Below are positions 24,301 through 34,608 of a DNA stretch of 64,000 nt, piece after piece (within the stretch, counting starts at the first letter, position 1; every line of letters begins with the position of its first letter). The position numbers were made by a program, and so were the translations under genes. The stretch is from positions 620,001-684,000 of the forward strand of contig JAJOHG010000013.1 in NCBI GenBank assembly GCA_021029095.1, written 5' to 3'. This DNA is from Phellopilus nigrolimitatus (taxonomy: Eukaryota; Basidiomycota; Agaricomycetes; Hymenochaetales; Hymenochaetaceae). The notes under the pieces are model-generated. The model ran no database searches and was not told the DNA's origin. It saw only the letters and a list, made by a program, of their open reading frames with translations.

Positions 24301-24545
24301 GGATCTTCCGACTTCCCGGAAGTTGAGCTCATACCCTCATCTTCTTCCGCAAGCCTTCTTTCTTCGTCAGACAAATTCAGCCATGCCGCCTCACATTCGG
24401 CACTTTCCTCCGCCGTGAATGCCTGCCACGAGAGGTCTTTCTGAGAAGACGCCGTGACCGGTGCAGTAGGAAGGTTAAGAAATGCCGATGATGCCTGCGG
24501 GCGCATCCAACGTACTGACAGAGGTGGCGGAGAGTAGTCTGTCAT
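21393..24545 (-). CDS. DDHD-domain phospholipase (phosphatidic acid-preferring PLA1 family)
   Basis: This is an intracellular lipase of the DDHD/PA-PLA1 family, which in yeast (Ddl1) and animals (DDHD1/2) hydrolyses phospholipids and supports mitochondrial lipid turnover. The N-terminal part has SVRWMRP, YWKMTTDPIKVFRGAWFYDD and VTRCNVPFY. The catalytic region shows LVLIIHGIGQG, FLPVQWRTSFNL, SVQHILAHSLGSSLAGHI (Ser in HSLGS, replacing classical GxSxG) and AGLFGCLA. The C-terminal DDHD part has VDSVYNIFNPSDPIAY, FLALNPRGTLDFALPSEG and AYWSDPNLASFLLAEIF. About a dozen short introns are present. The start at MTDYSPPPLSVRW agrees with where the conserved N-terminal SVRW motif sits. Only 178 bases separate it from the divergent uL29m gene, so they likely share a promoter. 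Confidence 0.9.
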
Positions 24546-24723
24546 CGTTGTAGCATTGAGCACGACCTTGACGCCACTGTGACTTATGGAGTACGATCGA
24601 AGCGCACGCAAATCCCATCCAAAGTGGAAGGACCCTTTTTACTTGCTCATGTAAGTCGCGTCACAAGGATCACGCATCGTAGAAATGCAATAGCTCTGTG
24701 CGGGCTACTGTGCTTGTCACGCC

Positions 24724-25666
24724 ATGCTTTCAGCTTTGCGGTCGACCGTCGCGCGTCGTCGGCCAGCACACCTCCTCAACACCAGACGATGTCTTGCAAC
24801 AGAGACCTCTATGCCAGCGGCCGAGGAAGACTCGGAAGAGAAACAACGAGAACGATACGAAAAGTTTCTTGAGCAGAAAGCACAGGAACTACCCACTCGT
24901 CCGCAGCTCAACATCAGTGTCGACAAAGACCATGGTCTCTATGCGTTTTTTCGACAAGTGCCGATTGATGGGGGAGAAAAGACAACCTATGAAACGGTGG
25001 AGTCCAAGCACAAGCCATCTACAAAAACAGGTGTGTATTTCGGCCTACACTACTTATGCTTATACTTAATGGTTGTTATATGGATAAAGGTCGCAGCTGG
25101 AATGCCACAGAACTACGCCGAAAGTCCTTCAAGGACCTTCACACTTTATGGTATATTGTTCTGCGAGAACGAAATCTCCTAGCAACCCAGAGAGCCGAAA
25201 CGAAGAGACTCTCTGTCTCGGATGAATATATTGACATCAGCGAGAAGGATTTGAGGGTTTGTCTGTTCTCGTGTCTATTTCATTCTGTGCCATTCTGACG
25301 CCATTCCCATTGTGAAAACAGTGTCGAAAAACCATGGCGCGTATCAAACAGATCCTCAACGAACGCAGACTTGCGTACGAACAGGCTTATGGGCTGGGTT
25401 ACGAGAAATACGCGAAGTCGTCCGAGAAGGCTGAAGCAAGGGTGGCTGCTCGTAAAGAGCGGAATGGGGTTGAAGAGAAGGAGCGTATGTTAGACGAGGA
25501 GAAAGCAAAGGCCGCGCAACTAAAGGCTCGGAGAAGAAGCCAGCTCGTTCGCGTGACAGAGATTAGTCCGAGCAGTCCGGCCCCGACACGAGGGCGGTTA
25601 AATGCGACACGGTTGCTGGCGAGGGAAGAGAATGCAGGTACTAAGGATAGTTCGGCTACGTTGTAA
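24724..25666 (+). CDS. Mitochondrial large ribosomal subunit protein uL29m (MRPL47/MRP-L4)
   Basis: This is a component of the mitochondrial 54S large subunit near the polypeptide exit tunnel. A basic mitochondrial presequence starts [18 protein letters not shown]. The MRP-L47 domain follows, with [27 protein letters not shown] and [15 protein letters not shown], then [11 protein letters not shown]. The C-terminal part is a charged coiled-coil-like tail. There are two introns: one after KPSTKT, spliced so that Gly is made across the junction, and one after SEKDLR. The length of about 265 residues is usual for the family in fungi. Confidence 0.93.
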
Positions 25667-26247
25667 ACTTCGTGTCTAATGCCTGGAGTGTGCAAGTTCG
25701 GATTGGTGTTTTCGTGACATTACATATGACCGCATAATTAATTATTTACAGCAGCAGTCCTCGAATTTTCGGCGTGACTTCCTGGTGGTACCTATCTCCG
25801 GCTTGGATTTCGTACTATCCAATCCTGCATATTGTTGCTGACGGAACAGTCTTTGACAGCGCTGTTCTCGAGCTGTTCGACCTGCCTCCGACCCACCCTC
25901 AGGAGATGCTCGATCGCAGTTATGTCTCTGGGTTTGACGGCATGGGCGTTGTGGTGAAAAGTGTACCGTATGAACGCGCTGAATTTAGGTTGAGTGTGAA
26001 CTGGTTTTGTCGGGATCAGTCGGAGAGCGCTGGCATGGAGGAGGACATTAGAGAAATCGGGTAGAAATACAGCTGGACAATCTGTTACCGGCGATAGAGA
26101 GAAAGGACCTCCTTCTGTAGGCCAGACTTTCTCAAGGACATGGTCGATGCGTATTAGTGCTCTCATTACAAATAAATAATGTGCTCGCATCCGGCTGAAC
26201 GCGGCTTGAGTGCGGACGAGGAACAACCGGCTTAGCTGACGTCCATC
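25667..26247. other. Intergenic region with an unassigned open frame
   Basis: The region holds the uL29m 3' end and the NDUFAF6 promoter. An open frame of 96 codons (25774-26064, +) and a long opposing frame (25792-26433, -) overlap here. Neither has a recognisable domain, and the minus one runs antisense into the NDUFAF6 first exon. Confidence 0.35.
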
Positions 26248-27474
26248 ATGACCTCCACTCTCGCGAGATCGCGCCTTGCTCAATTCTTCCTCACCAACAA
26301 ATGCCGGGCAACAAAAACAGAGCGTCTTGTGAGCAAGGCATTTCGCCGAGCTTATGCAACGGGCCCCAGCTCCTCCCCATCGGGTGGAAACCAGGATCCT
26401 ATCGCCTACTGTCGAGACTTCGTTAGGCAACACGACCGGGACTCATATTTGATTTCGCAATTCTTTCCCAGAAATCTCCAACCAGCATGTTTTGCTGTCA
26501 AAGCCTTTTATGTGCGTATGCAGTGGAATTGCTCTTTAAACGACGCGTAAAACTTGGTACAAGGTAGAGCTTGCAATGATTCAAGATTCCGTGTCAAACC
26601 CTTTGATTGGGCAAATGAGAATGCAGTTCTGGAAGGATGCCGTGCAGGCGATCTCTGAGGTATGTGGATGCTTCTGATAAAATGACCAGCAGAATTCACT
26701 GTGTCAGCAGGGCAGACCTCCCGGACATCCTATAGCCACAGCACTTCATGATGCGTCCAGAATTGCGCACATCGCTCCTTACCATCTGAAGCGCATCATC
26801 GAAGCCCGGGTACTTTATGCTCTTCTATGTCTTATATCGGTCTTTGATTAACACTTTCCAAAGGATGTCGAACTTAACTCACCTGCCCACCTGAACATGG
26901 ACACCCTCCTTGCTCATGCTGAATCAACGTCTTCAACGTTGAACTATATCCTTCTGTCTATCCTCGGACTGTCCTCTTCAGAGACGTTCTCGCATGCCGC
27001 TTCACACCTCGGCGCTTCACAGATGCTTATCACCCTTTTGCGCGCGCTTCCATACCACGCCTCAAAGGGCGTTATGGTTATCCCAGCAAGCATTACTGCA
27101 AAACATCACGTAAATCAAGAAGAAGTCTTTCGGCGTGGGCCGCAAGCATCTGGTATACAGATGCCGTGTACGAATTTGCAGTCGTGGCCAATGACCATCT
27201 CATCACTGCTCGCGAGATGTTCAAGGAAAATGGGCGTTACCAGGTACCAAGAGAAACCATGCCAGTCTTTTTGAATGCTGTCAGTTGCCTCAGGAAATTG
27301 TTTTGAGTCATGCCTTCATCTAACAATTTTGAATTCCTCTAGGTTCCCGTCCAGAATTATCTGAAGCGATTAGAAGCGGCTGATTTCGATGTCTTTGACC
27401 CCAAACTACAGCTGCGCGATAGCATACGGCTTCCTTGGCAAATTTGGCGTAATCATCTCAACAATACATTTTGA
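26248..27474 (+). CDS. Complex I assembly factor NDUFAF6 (squalene/phytoene synthase fold)
   Basis: This mitochondrial protein of the phytoene/squalene synthase superfamily is needed for early assembly of NADH dehydrogenase around ND1; it is not expected to make carotenoids. The N-terminus is a basic, Ser/Ala-rich presequence (MTSTLARSRLAQFFL). The domain follows, with YCRDFVRQHDRDSYL, FPRNLQPACFAVKAFY, VELAMIQDSVSNPLIGQMR, MQFWKDAV, PYHLKRIIEAR, LRALPYHASKGVMVIP and ITAKHHVNQEEVFRRG. The last part continues DAVYEFAVVANDHL and AREMFKENGRYQVPR, ending NHLNNTF. At about 27159-27161 the frame shifts between SGIQ and DAVYEF and no intron fits. One G appears to be missing from a GG pair. Unless that is a sequence error, the protein would be truncated. 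Confidence 0.88.
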
Positions 27475-27999
27475 CACAAACTGTGCTCTGCTTTTCTTTG
27501 AAAACACAGAAAACACGGCTTAGCGTTGAACCTCCAGATTTCTGTTGTTACCGACGTCCAAGTGTTCTTCTGCGAATCTAACGACATACTGCAGGCAACC
27601 GGTTGGTGTGTGCGCCTCTAAGGGGAAGTATAGTTGATAGTGAGGATGTCTTATTCCTCGGATGTTGCCTTGCGTTACTTCGGAGAGTCGTTCAGTCCAG
27701 TTTGAGCTCGAGACCTACGATTCGTATTCGGGCAGTTTCTAATGAAACCAGGACCGGCCTTACTATTTGAAATTGTCTCAGCAACTGTTGACTTGAGCTA
27801 TTTTCTTGAGCCGGCCGAAGAAAAGTGTTCAAAACCACTTTATCGGCGTTCGAAAACATGGAGGGACAGGTTGTGATTACTTAAGCACTTTAGGGCTGGC
27901 TGAATCGCGACAACTCCGACTACTTTGTCTAGGGCTCTAATCAACCATTCACCTTGAATCGCGAACAACTTTGCCTCTTTTTGCTATCTACTTAAACAT
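27475..27999. other. Intergenic spacer
   Basis: AT-balanced spacer between NDUFAF6 and the MYND gene. No open frame with recognisable content, and no obvious TATA element, was seen. Confidence 0.45.
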
Positions 28000-29231
28000 A
28001 TGGCAAAATCAACGACGAACGAGCCTTATCCTATCATCTTACCGCCGCCTCTTACCATGAGCGAGCTAATCTGCAAGTCGCTTGACGAAGATGTCACCGA
28101 CATGCTTATCGACAAATGGCTCGAACATAGACACGACGCGTACTGGAGCTGGTTCGGCTCACTGCGTGACCGGCGCGATTCAACACAATGCACAAGGGGA
28201 CAAATGTTAGGTATGCCATTTTAAAGTTGTTTTGAGATCTCGGTGGGCTAAGAGAATACCTTAAGCCTGGAACAAGGGTGAATTTGTTCCCGAGAACTTC
28301 TTCTGCAGGACCGTGGACACGGGCAGGGTCGTTCCGTTGGACAGGACGTGGACAACACATGTCTACTATCATAGGACGATGCAGGACAGGAAGCTGTCGA
28401 TGATGCCCGTCGTATATACGATGGTATTAGATGCGCATATATTCCGTAGACCTCCAAGCTGATCGTCGCTCTCCAGCTTCCTGAGATCATGTTACTGCGG
28501 GGCATGCACGATCATGGATCTGACGAAGTCTGGATCATTGTCACTGACTTGAAGCGGTCTGAGATGGATGTAGTCACCGAGTACTTTAAGCTCGTTGCTC
28601 GTGCTGACGGCGGACGTCCCTGCAAGCCCAGCCTAGAGCGACGGATACGTCGAGAGCGTGAGTTCTCGTATACGACGTTTTAAACTGTAAACCTCTAAGC
28701 TTTTTTTATAAAATCACAGATTCCCGAATTACACAAACTCTTCGCGCACAAAACCGCCTCCCTTGCTTTCCGCAAATTGATATGACCTTCCGCGCGATCG
28801 TTAACGAGAAGAAACCACCTTTCGTTATCCTCTTTTCTCATCAGACGACGTCTTACTCTCAAATATTCTTCACGCACTCTTCGTATGTGCCTGACGAAGG
28901 CATTTTCTACGATTTTCCAACAGGATGTCCCAATCCGAACTGCGGAGATGACTGCGAAATGGTGCGATTTCCTAGGAAAGGGCTGGAAAATGCAATTGTT
29001 CTGCCACTGAAGGGAAAAGGAGGGCGCGTACGGAGGACGCGCGATATGTGCAACTGGGTGGAGTGCGAGATTTGTTTCGCACTAGACGTGGATGCTGTCA
29101 GTCAAGGAGATGAGAAGGCGATCGCGAGAATGAAGTGTGGGAAGTGCAAGCTAGTGAGCTATTGCAGCAGTGAGCATCAGAAGCTAGACTGGGACGAGCA
29201 CAGGCGGGTCTGTGTGAAGGTCGACGTCTAA
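28000..29231 (+). CDS. MYND-type zinc-finger protein
   Basis: The C-terminal 60 residues form a MYND finger. Cysteine pairs start at CEICF, then KCGKCKLVSYCSSEHQ and the closing HRRVC. MYND fingers bind proline-rich partners and are found in many fungal regulatory proteins of unknown role. The N-terminal 300 residues have no domain I recognise. They include DKWLEHRHDAYWSWFGSL, YYHRTMQDRKLSMMPVVY, LQLPEIMLLRGM and CPNPNCGDDCEMV, an extra pair of Cys clusters. Introns lie after RGQML and after RRIRR. Around 28449-28455 the frame changes between DAHIFRRP and SKLIVALQLPE. This could be a very short (38-base) intron or a one-base deletion. The ATG at 28000 opens the first frame directly. Confidence 0.75.
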
Positions 29232-29375
29232 AAGCTTGTGAAGTGTGTATGAAATATGTACTACCTACATGTATTTAGAGCATTTTTGTCGATATTTTTG
29301 TTGTTGTAAACTTGCAAATCGTGGGAAATTTACCATGCCTAAGCTTTTACTGTCTTCAGGACTTAGTCGTTTGCC

Positions 29376-30114
29376 ATGTCGCGCGGTGCGACCATGTTGA
29401 CACGAATACAACGACCGCAGACAAGTCTCAGCTTGCTCCGCTTCTTCAGCGCATCTTCCTGTCGGCATGGCCATATATCCCATATTGGACGCGCCCCCGT
29501 CACCGTTCCCTCCTTAGCTGTCCTCACACCCTCCCCCACCGAAATAACCGTCCAAGGCCCGCTTGGAACCACCTCTGTCCCACTCAAGCCTTTCGTCCGT
29601 CTTACCTTCCCGCAACCTGGCTCACTCTCGATAGCAGTGGAGGATGCAAAAGTTAAGGAGCAGCGCCAGATGTGGGGGACGACCCGCACACTCATCCACA
29701 ACGCCATCGTCGGCATGACCGAGGGCTTCACCGTCCCAGTATACCTTGTCGGCGTCGGTTACCGCGCCATGTTGGAGCCTGATCCACGTGGGACGACGGA
29801 GGGAAACAGTGGTCAGCGGCTGAATATGAAGCTCGGGTTCTCGCACTCGGTGCTGGTGCCTATCCCCGCGTATATCAAGCTAGAGTTGCCATTGCCGACG
29901 AAGATCGTGATGAGCTGCACAGACAAGCACCTGCTTGGACTGTTCGCTGCGAAGGTGCGGAATTGGAGGCGTCCTGAGCCTTACAAGGGGAAGGTACGTA
30001 ACAAAATCGAGATTTCCTACCAAATGGTGCACTTGACTGACATACTTGGTCGGCGTAAAGGGTATATTTGTAGGCAACGAGCAGATTAGAATTAAGCAAG
30101 TAAAGAAGAAGTAG
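29376..30114 (+). CDS. Mitochondrial large ribosomal subunit protein uL6m (MRPL6)
   Basis: This is the mitochondrial homologue of bacterial ribosomal protein L6, placed near the factor-binding site of the large subunit. A mitochondrial presequence (LTRIQRPQTSLSLLRFFS) is followed by the two L6 repeats. The first has IGRAPVTVPS, ITVQGPLGT, RQMWGTTRTLIHNAIVGM and VPVYLVGVGYRAM. The second has LNMKLGFSHSVLVPIPA and the family signature WRRPEPYKGKGIF, continuing VGNEQIRIKQVKKK. One intron splits the signature: the frame reading through it (VRNKIEIS...) is false. There are two possible starts, 29376 and an in-frame ATG 18 bases later; either leaves the presequence intact. Confidence 0.95.
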
Positions 30115-30243
30115 TTTCAATTCTATCTCCGTTTTGCTGTGAAAATTTGTTGCCGGAATATTTATTTTAGACCATATCTGCCCATTTTCTGCACATCGAA
30201 CAAAATGTCTACAAAAGCAATAAGAAAATAAAAATAAAGCTTA

Positions 30244-30270
30244 CAGTCATTCACCAGTCAATGGGACACC
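30244..30270 (+). repeat. Left terminal inverted repeat of the MITE
   Basis: The 27-base repeat begins CAGTCATTCACCAGTCAATG and is preceded by TA at 30242-30243. It pairs with the right repeat with one mismatch. Confidence 0.9.
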
Positions 30271-31011
30271 ACCGGTCAATGGGACACTCGCCTAAAACAC
30301 CATTTCTCGACCGTTTTTTCCAATTAGTTTTGCAATTTCAAGCTTAAATATATACCAAAGTACTGTATACCAAGTGTGAGCCAGCCCGGCTCAGTATTGC
30401 TTGAGAAATGCTCAAAATACTGTCGAAGTGTACTAAAATGGTAACTGCAACTTGGCGTGACACAATACATTCTGCCTTCTGCACACATTTTGTCCCTTTG
30501 GACTAGCACTGATTTTTCATATAATGAGAGGAGAATATCTCTGCAACGTAAGCATGATGTTATGTGAAAGAGAATTTGAGCGGATCTTGAGAATGACAGT
30601 ATATATGCACTATCTTATCAACAGGTCACAGGTGTTACAGAAGTCCTGTAAGTGTCCTAGATGACTTCGAAGACAATTTTATTACTCAACATGATAAAAA
30701 TACATGGTTAGAGGTATATTCATGAAGAGGACATCTGTATCTACCAGTAAATGCACTTACCATATCATTTGGTGGTCGGTATCACTCGTAGTTACTGCAC
30801 TATTGTGGTCAGGGTCGTGGGAAAGCTACTGTCCCATTGAGCGGTGAGGACCAAAAAGGTCACAGCTTTTTATTTTCACTGTACCTCTTTTATTTCTCCT
30901 TATTTTTATACAAGATTCTGTGAGGACATTCTACAGTAGTTTGTTTACTTGCCAGCATAATTTGTTTTGTAAAAAAGGGGCAAAATATGGTTGAGTCCGC
31001 GATGGCGATTT

Positions 31012-31038
31012 GGTGTCCCATTGACCGGTGAATGACTG
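31012..31038 (-). repeat. Right terminal inverted repeat of the MITE
   Basis: It reads GGTGTCCCATTGACCGGTGA and on to ACTG, the reverse complement of the left repeat with one mismatch, and is followed by TA at 31039-31040. Confidence 0.9.
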
Positions 31039-31145
31039 TATACGCGTTTATTACGTAAGAACAATTGATCGGTTCGTCACTTGAACGCGCCTTCGTCAAC
31101 GTCGCCGGCTACGCAACTTCCACTTCTACGGTTTCTTTACTCGCT

Positions 31146-31983
31146 ATGTCTCTCTGTCCACCATACGCGCCTTTCTTTGGCTTTGCCGGCGTGTCCTCGG
31201 CGGTAACGTGCCTTCCGACACGAATGTAGTGTAACGAGAACTGACATAGTCCGCCTTTCAGATGATATTCAGCAGTGTGTATTTTTGTGGCGAAGCACCT
31301 TCAAGGAGCGGAACTCACTGAAATCCGAAACTTATAGCTGTAGGCGCTGCGTATGGGACGTCGAAATCAGGCATCGGCATCGCTGGGCTAGGCACCTTCA
31401 AGCCCGAGTTGATCATGAAGGTCTGCTGCGTATTTCCAGCGAAGCTTACACGGTCGACTTACCTGCGACTCGACAGTCTCTCATTCCCGTCGTTATGTCG
31501 GGTATCATTGCTGTTTACGGGCTTGTCGTCTCGGTGTTAATTGTCGGCGGTCGTGAGTGTCTTCCCGTCGTCGGTTCGTCAAGGTCCTTGCTGAGACGCG
31601 CTTGCTTTGTGGCGCAAAGTAAATCCCGCGCTGGATTACTCTTTATACAATGGCTTCATCCATCTCGCCGCAGGACTTTCGTGCGGATTTACGGGGCTCG
31701 CAGCGGGGTACGCCATTGGTATCGTCGGCGATTCTGTGCGTACCTCCTTATTCGCGCTTTACGGACCGTTTACTTAAAAAAGCGAGACAGTGCGTAAGGG
31801 CATACGTATACGAGTCGAAGGTGTTCGTCTCGATGGTGCTCATCCTTATTTTCGCGGAGGTGCTGGGCTTATACGGGTGCGTCCAATGCGCTGTTTTCGG
31901 CCAATGTGTCCTGATTTTTGCGCTCTAGTTTGATTGTTGCTCTGATCTTGAACTCGAAAATGGATGCCTCTGGGTGTTCATGA
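31146..31983 (+). CDS. vma3: V-type H+-ATPase proteolipid subunit c (Vma3)
   Basis: This 16-kDa four-helix proteolipid builds the rotor ring of the vacuolar proton pump. The N-terminus [16 protein letters not shown] is diagnostic. It continues [90 protein letters not shown] and [14 protein letters not shown], where the Glu in FAEVLG is the proton carrier in helix IV. The tail is [17 protein letters not shown], slightly longer than usual. The gene is broken by at least six introns. One exon, 31262-31274, has only 13 bases (encoding Met-Ile-Phe-Ser plus one base). The MITE ends about 107 bases upstream of the start, so it may lie in the promoter. Confidence 0.96.
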
Positions 31984-32201
31984 TTACTATTAAATGTACT
32001 AATTTTCTGTCTAATGAATCATTGCATGGCTTCCAATACATCGCGTAGTTGCATTCGGCCGTTGAACGGAGCGTCAGAGCGCGTGTTCGGCCGCTCAGAT
32101 GTGAATCCATCATCATTTAGGATTTTTATTGACTCCATCCGTATCAAATTCAAATTGTACAGTTTCTTCACCACGAAGAATCATCATTTCATTTCTCTAT
32201 G

Positions 32202-34471
32202 TCATAAAGAACCGCCCACAGACTCCATAGTCTGCAAATGTACCTCGAATCAACAGAAAGCAAGTATAGATATGGGAAAAACTCACAAATGGGGAAGCAG
32301 TGGGCCTATCCAGAATCGCTAGCTCTTCCTCAGTAAACGGCAGCAAGGGGAGAATTACACTGCGAAGGGGAATCAGGAGGAGAATGATCACCGGAAACCC
32401 AATAGCAGCTGGAGACAAAAGGGCTGTAAGTACCGACGATGATGCAAGGTGTTTATACCACGCACCGATTGTCTGTACGATGGCAAAGGTCGCGCCAAAC
32501 CCAGCTAGCTGGACCAATGCGAACAAGACGATGCGTGACTTTCGGACCCTGCGCAACGGCTCAGATTGAGGAGTCAAGCGGTGGTCCTGAACGAGGAAGA
32601 CCAGCTTCGCCGTGATTCCGTTTCCTTGCAATGCATCCGCGCCCATGAACCAGCTTGAGTCTTGTATCAGCATCATTCGACCCCAATCTATATGGCTGAA
32701 TGAACTCACAAAAGGCCAGCGAGCACGCCCCGAGGAATGAGGTGCAGCAAATGCAGGAATGGACCCGTAAGAAGCACAAGACAGAGAGCACCTTGTGCGA
32801 GGTTAGAGACACGCTGCTCGACAACTGCAACGGGGATTTCGCGCTGCGCCGGGCTTGGGTCGGGTTCAGGCAATGGACCGCCGTTGTTGATGGTTTCTTC
32901 GTTCGTCAGGCTGCCAGACTCCGTCTCGGGGGAGCCGCCAGGCTCTGTATTCTCTACATCATCTTTTACGCGCCTTCCCATAACGAGAAGGGAAGTCGTG
33001 TGTATAGGCGCCTGCGGGATAAGCCCGTTCGGCGCAGGGACCCCCAGAAGTCCCGCAATGAAAGTGGTGATCCCGAGAAGGAAAAAGTCATAATGGAAGC
33101 CGGGAGGCTTACGCAGGGGAAATTCGGAGCCTTGAGCTATCAAAGACTGGCGTCAAATGGTATTTACCAGTGGTCGTAAAGCACTTATCCAATGAGAAAC
33201 TCACCGACACATTATGGTCAAAAAAGAACAGCACCCATAGTACGAATCCGAAGGGAAAAGCAATGCCAACCCATTTGCCAGGCAGATCCCAAAAGCGCAC
33301 AAGCCAGTCGCGCCCACCCGCTGGCTGGAATGCACCCGCGATCGGTAAAGTCTCAGGGTTCGCACGGTTGAAGTGGCCCCAGTACGCGAGTCCGGTCGTT
33401 GCGACGAGCGAGATGGGCATTCCGTAGTCTGCAAAGAAGCGGCGGACATGCCGGTGGAAGAGCGTCGTGTGCGCGAGTGTTAAGAACATGTAGCAGAGAA
33501 CAAGCATGACCAGCGCGAGGATGATTTGTACGAACGCGCCGTCGATGGACGAGCTACTGAATTGGCGAGTGAGTACCTGAACGCCATATTGGAGGTAAAC
33601 CCAGGAAACGAAGAAGCCGAAGGTGTCGCAGGAAAAGCGAGTGACATATTTGAGGAAGTTGCACCCTTGAAGCAGGCTCAGATGGCGAAGACTAGCTATA
33701 TATGCAGGGACATCTCACAATTCAAGGCTGCGGTAATCCAATGCAGGATAGCACCCCACAAATAAACCCATCCGATGAATTGTAGGTAGTCCGGGGCGTC
33801 TTCATGACCTTGCAAGATGTCAAATATAGTTTTGTTGAGGACAGTGATTGGTCCTGCGACACGTCCCCTTCAGCAAGCTTGGATTCATTCGAAGCTACGA
33901 GTAACAGACCTGTAACACCAGCAATACATAATGGCTGGGCCCCAAATACCGAGAGAATAAAAGAAGCCATAAACGAAGACAGCAGAACCTCCGCGACGCC
34001 ATATTGGTTGGTCGTCTCTATCAAATCCAAGGAAAACGCAATCCCGGGAAGAACACTGCAGCACCATCAACTTGTCGCCTGAGAAAGCCAGAAAAACGAC
34101 TAGACGCACTTTGCAAAGAAAATAAGCAATGTCGCAGGTACAACGCGGTAGTTCCACGCGTCGGTCCAATCGCTAGCATAGTACAGCGCACGGGACCGGA
34201 TGTCCTGTACAATGCCATGGAACGGTCGCACGGAGAAAGCATGACGCTTAATAGAGTTCAGAATGGCCGACGCAGCTGTAAACGTCGGGGCAGAATTGTC
34301 GGGGTTCGTGCGGGTGGTCGTGCCATCTATCTTGTCATCTATCTTGTTGTCCTCAGCCTCGTCTCTCCAACGTTTCTCTTTTTCTCGCTCGTTCTCCGAG
34401 CTTATGACCGACGTAGAAGGCTTCCCGGTGCCATTTTTGGCTCCTCTTCTGTCTAAAGAGGTTGAAGCCAT
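32202..34471 (-). CDS. BOR1-type anion/borate transporter (SLC4 family)
   Basis: This polytopic plasma-membrane protein resembles yeast Bor1, a borate efflux transporter related to animal bicarbonate exchangers. The N-terminus is cytosolic and acidic/Lys-rich. The membrane domain starts at RPFHGIVQDIRSRALYYASDW, with NYRVVPATLLIFFA, NVLPGIAFSLDLIE, VAEVLLSSFMASFILSVFGA and QPLCIAGVTGLL, a family hallmark. Later segments include FFADYGMPISLVATTGLAYW, FDHNVSSLIAQ, YDFFLLGITTFIAGLLGVPA, PNGLIPQAPIHTTSL, RVSNLAQGALCL, FWFMGADALQGNGI and the end RPTASPFTMESVGGSL after the last intron. The gene has several introns between 33500 and 34100. It converges with vma3 (219 bases between stops). Confidence 0.93.
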
Positions 34472-34608
34472 GTCGGGACCATTGTTAGTGGAACCTTACC
34501 GGTGATGCTAGCCTCACAAATGTCAAGACTCGAATGTTGCGTAATATGTAAACAAGGTGCCTGTTTAAGTCAAATGTACCCAGATACAACCCAAAACTGT
34601 AATCTAAT

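Larger units (their letters stand above)
30244..31038. mobile_element. MITE-like non-autonomous DNA transposon (Tc1/mariner-pogo type)
   Basis: A 795-bp element is bounded by inverted repeats of 27 bp that match at 26 positions (30244-30270 and 31012-31038; A/G difference at the 13th base). The ends begin CAGTCATTCACC and are flanked on both sides by TA (30242-30243 and 31039-31040), the target duplication of Tc1/mariner superfamily elements. The interior is AT-rich and has no frame long enough for a transposase, so it would depend on one supplied in trans. The core TCAATGGGAC recurs at 30275-30284 next to the left repeat and, inverted as GTCCCATTGAGCGG, at about 30831, so possible extra transposase-binding sites exist. 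It lies between uL6m and the V-ATPase gene, about 110 bases upstream of the latter's start. Confidence 0.85.

Noticed and set aside
25792..26433. Minus-strand open frame of 213 codons
   Set aside because: It runs antisense across the NDUFAF6 first exon and promoter, has no recognisable domain, and is better explained as a shadow of GC-balanced coding sequence.
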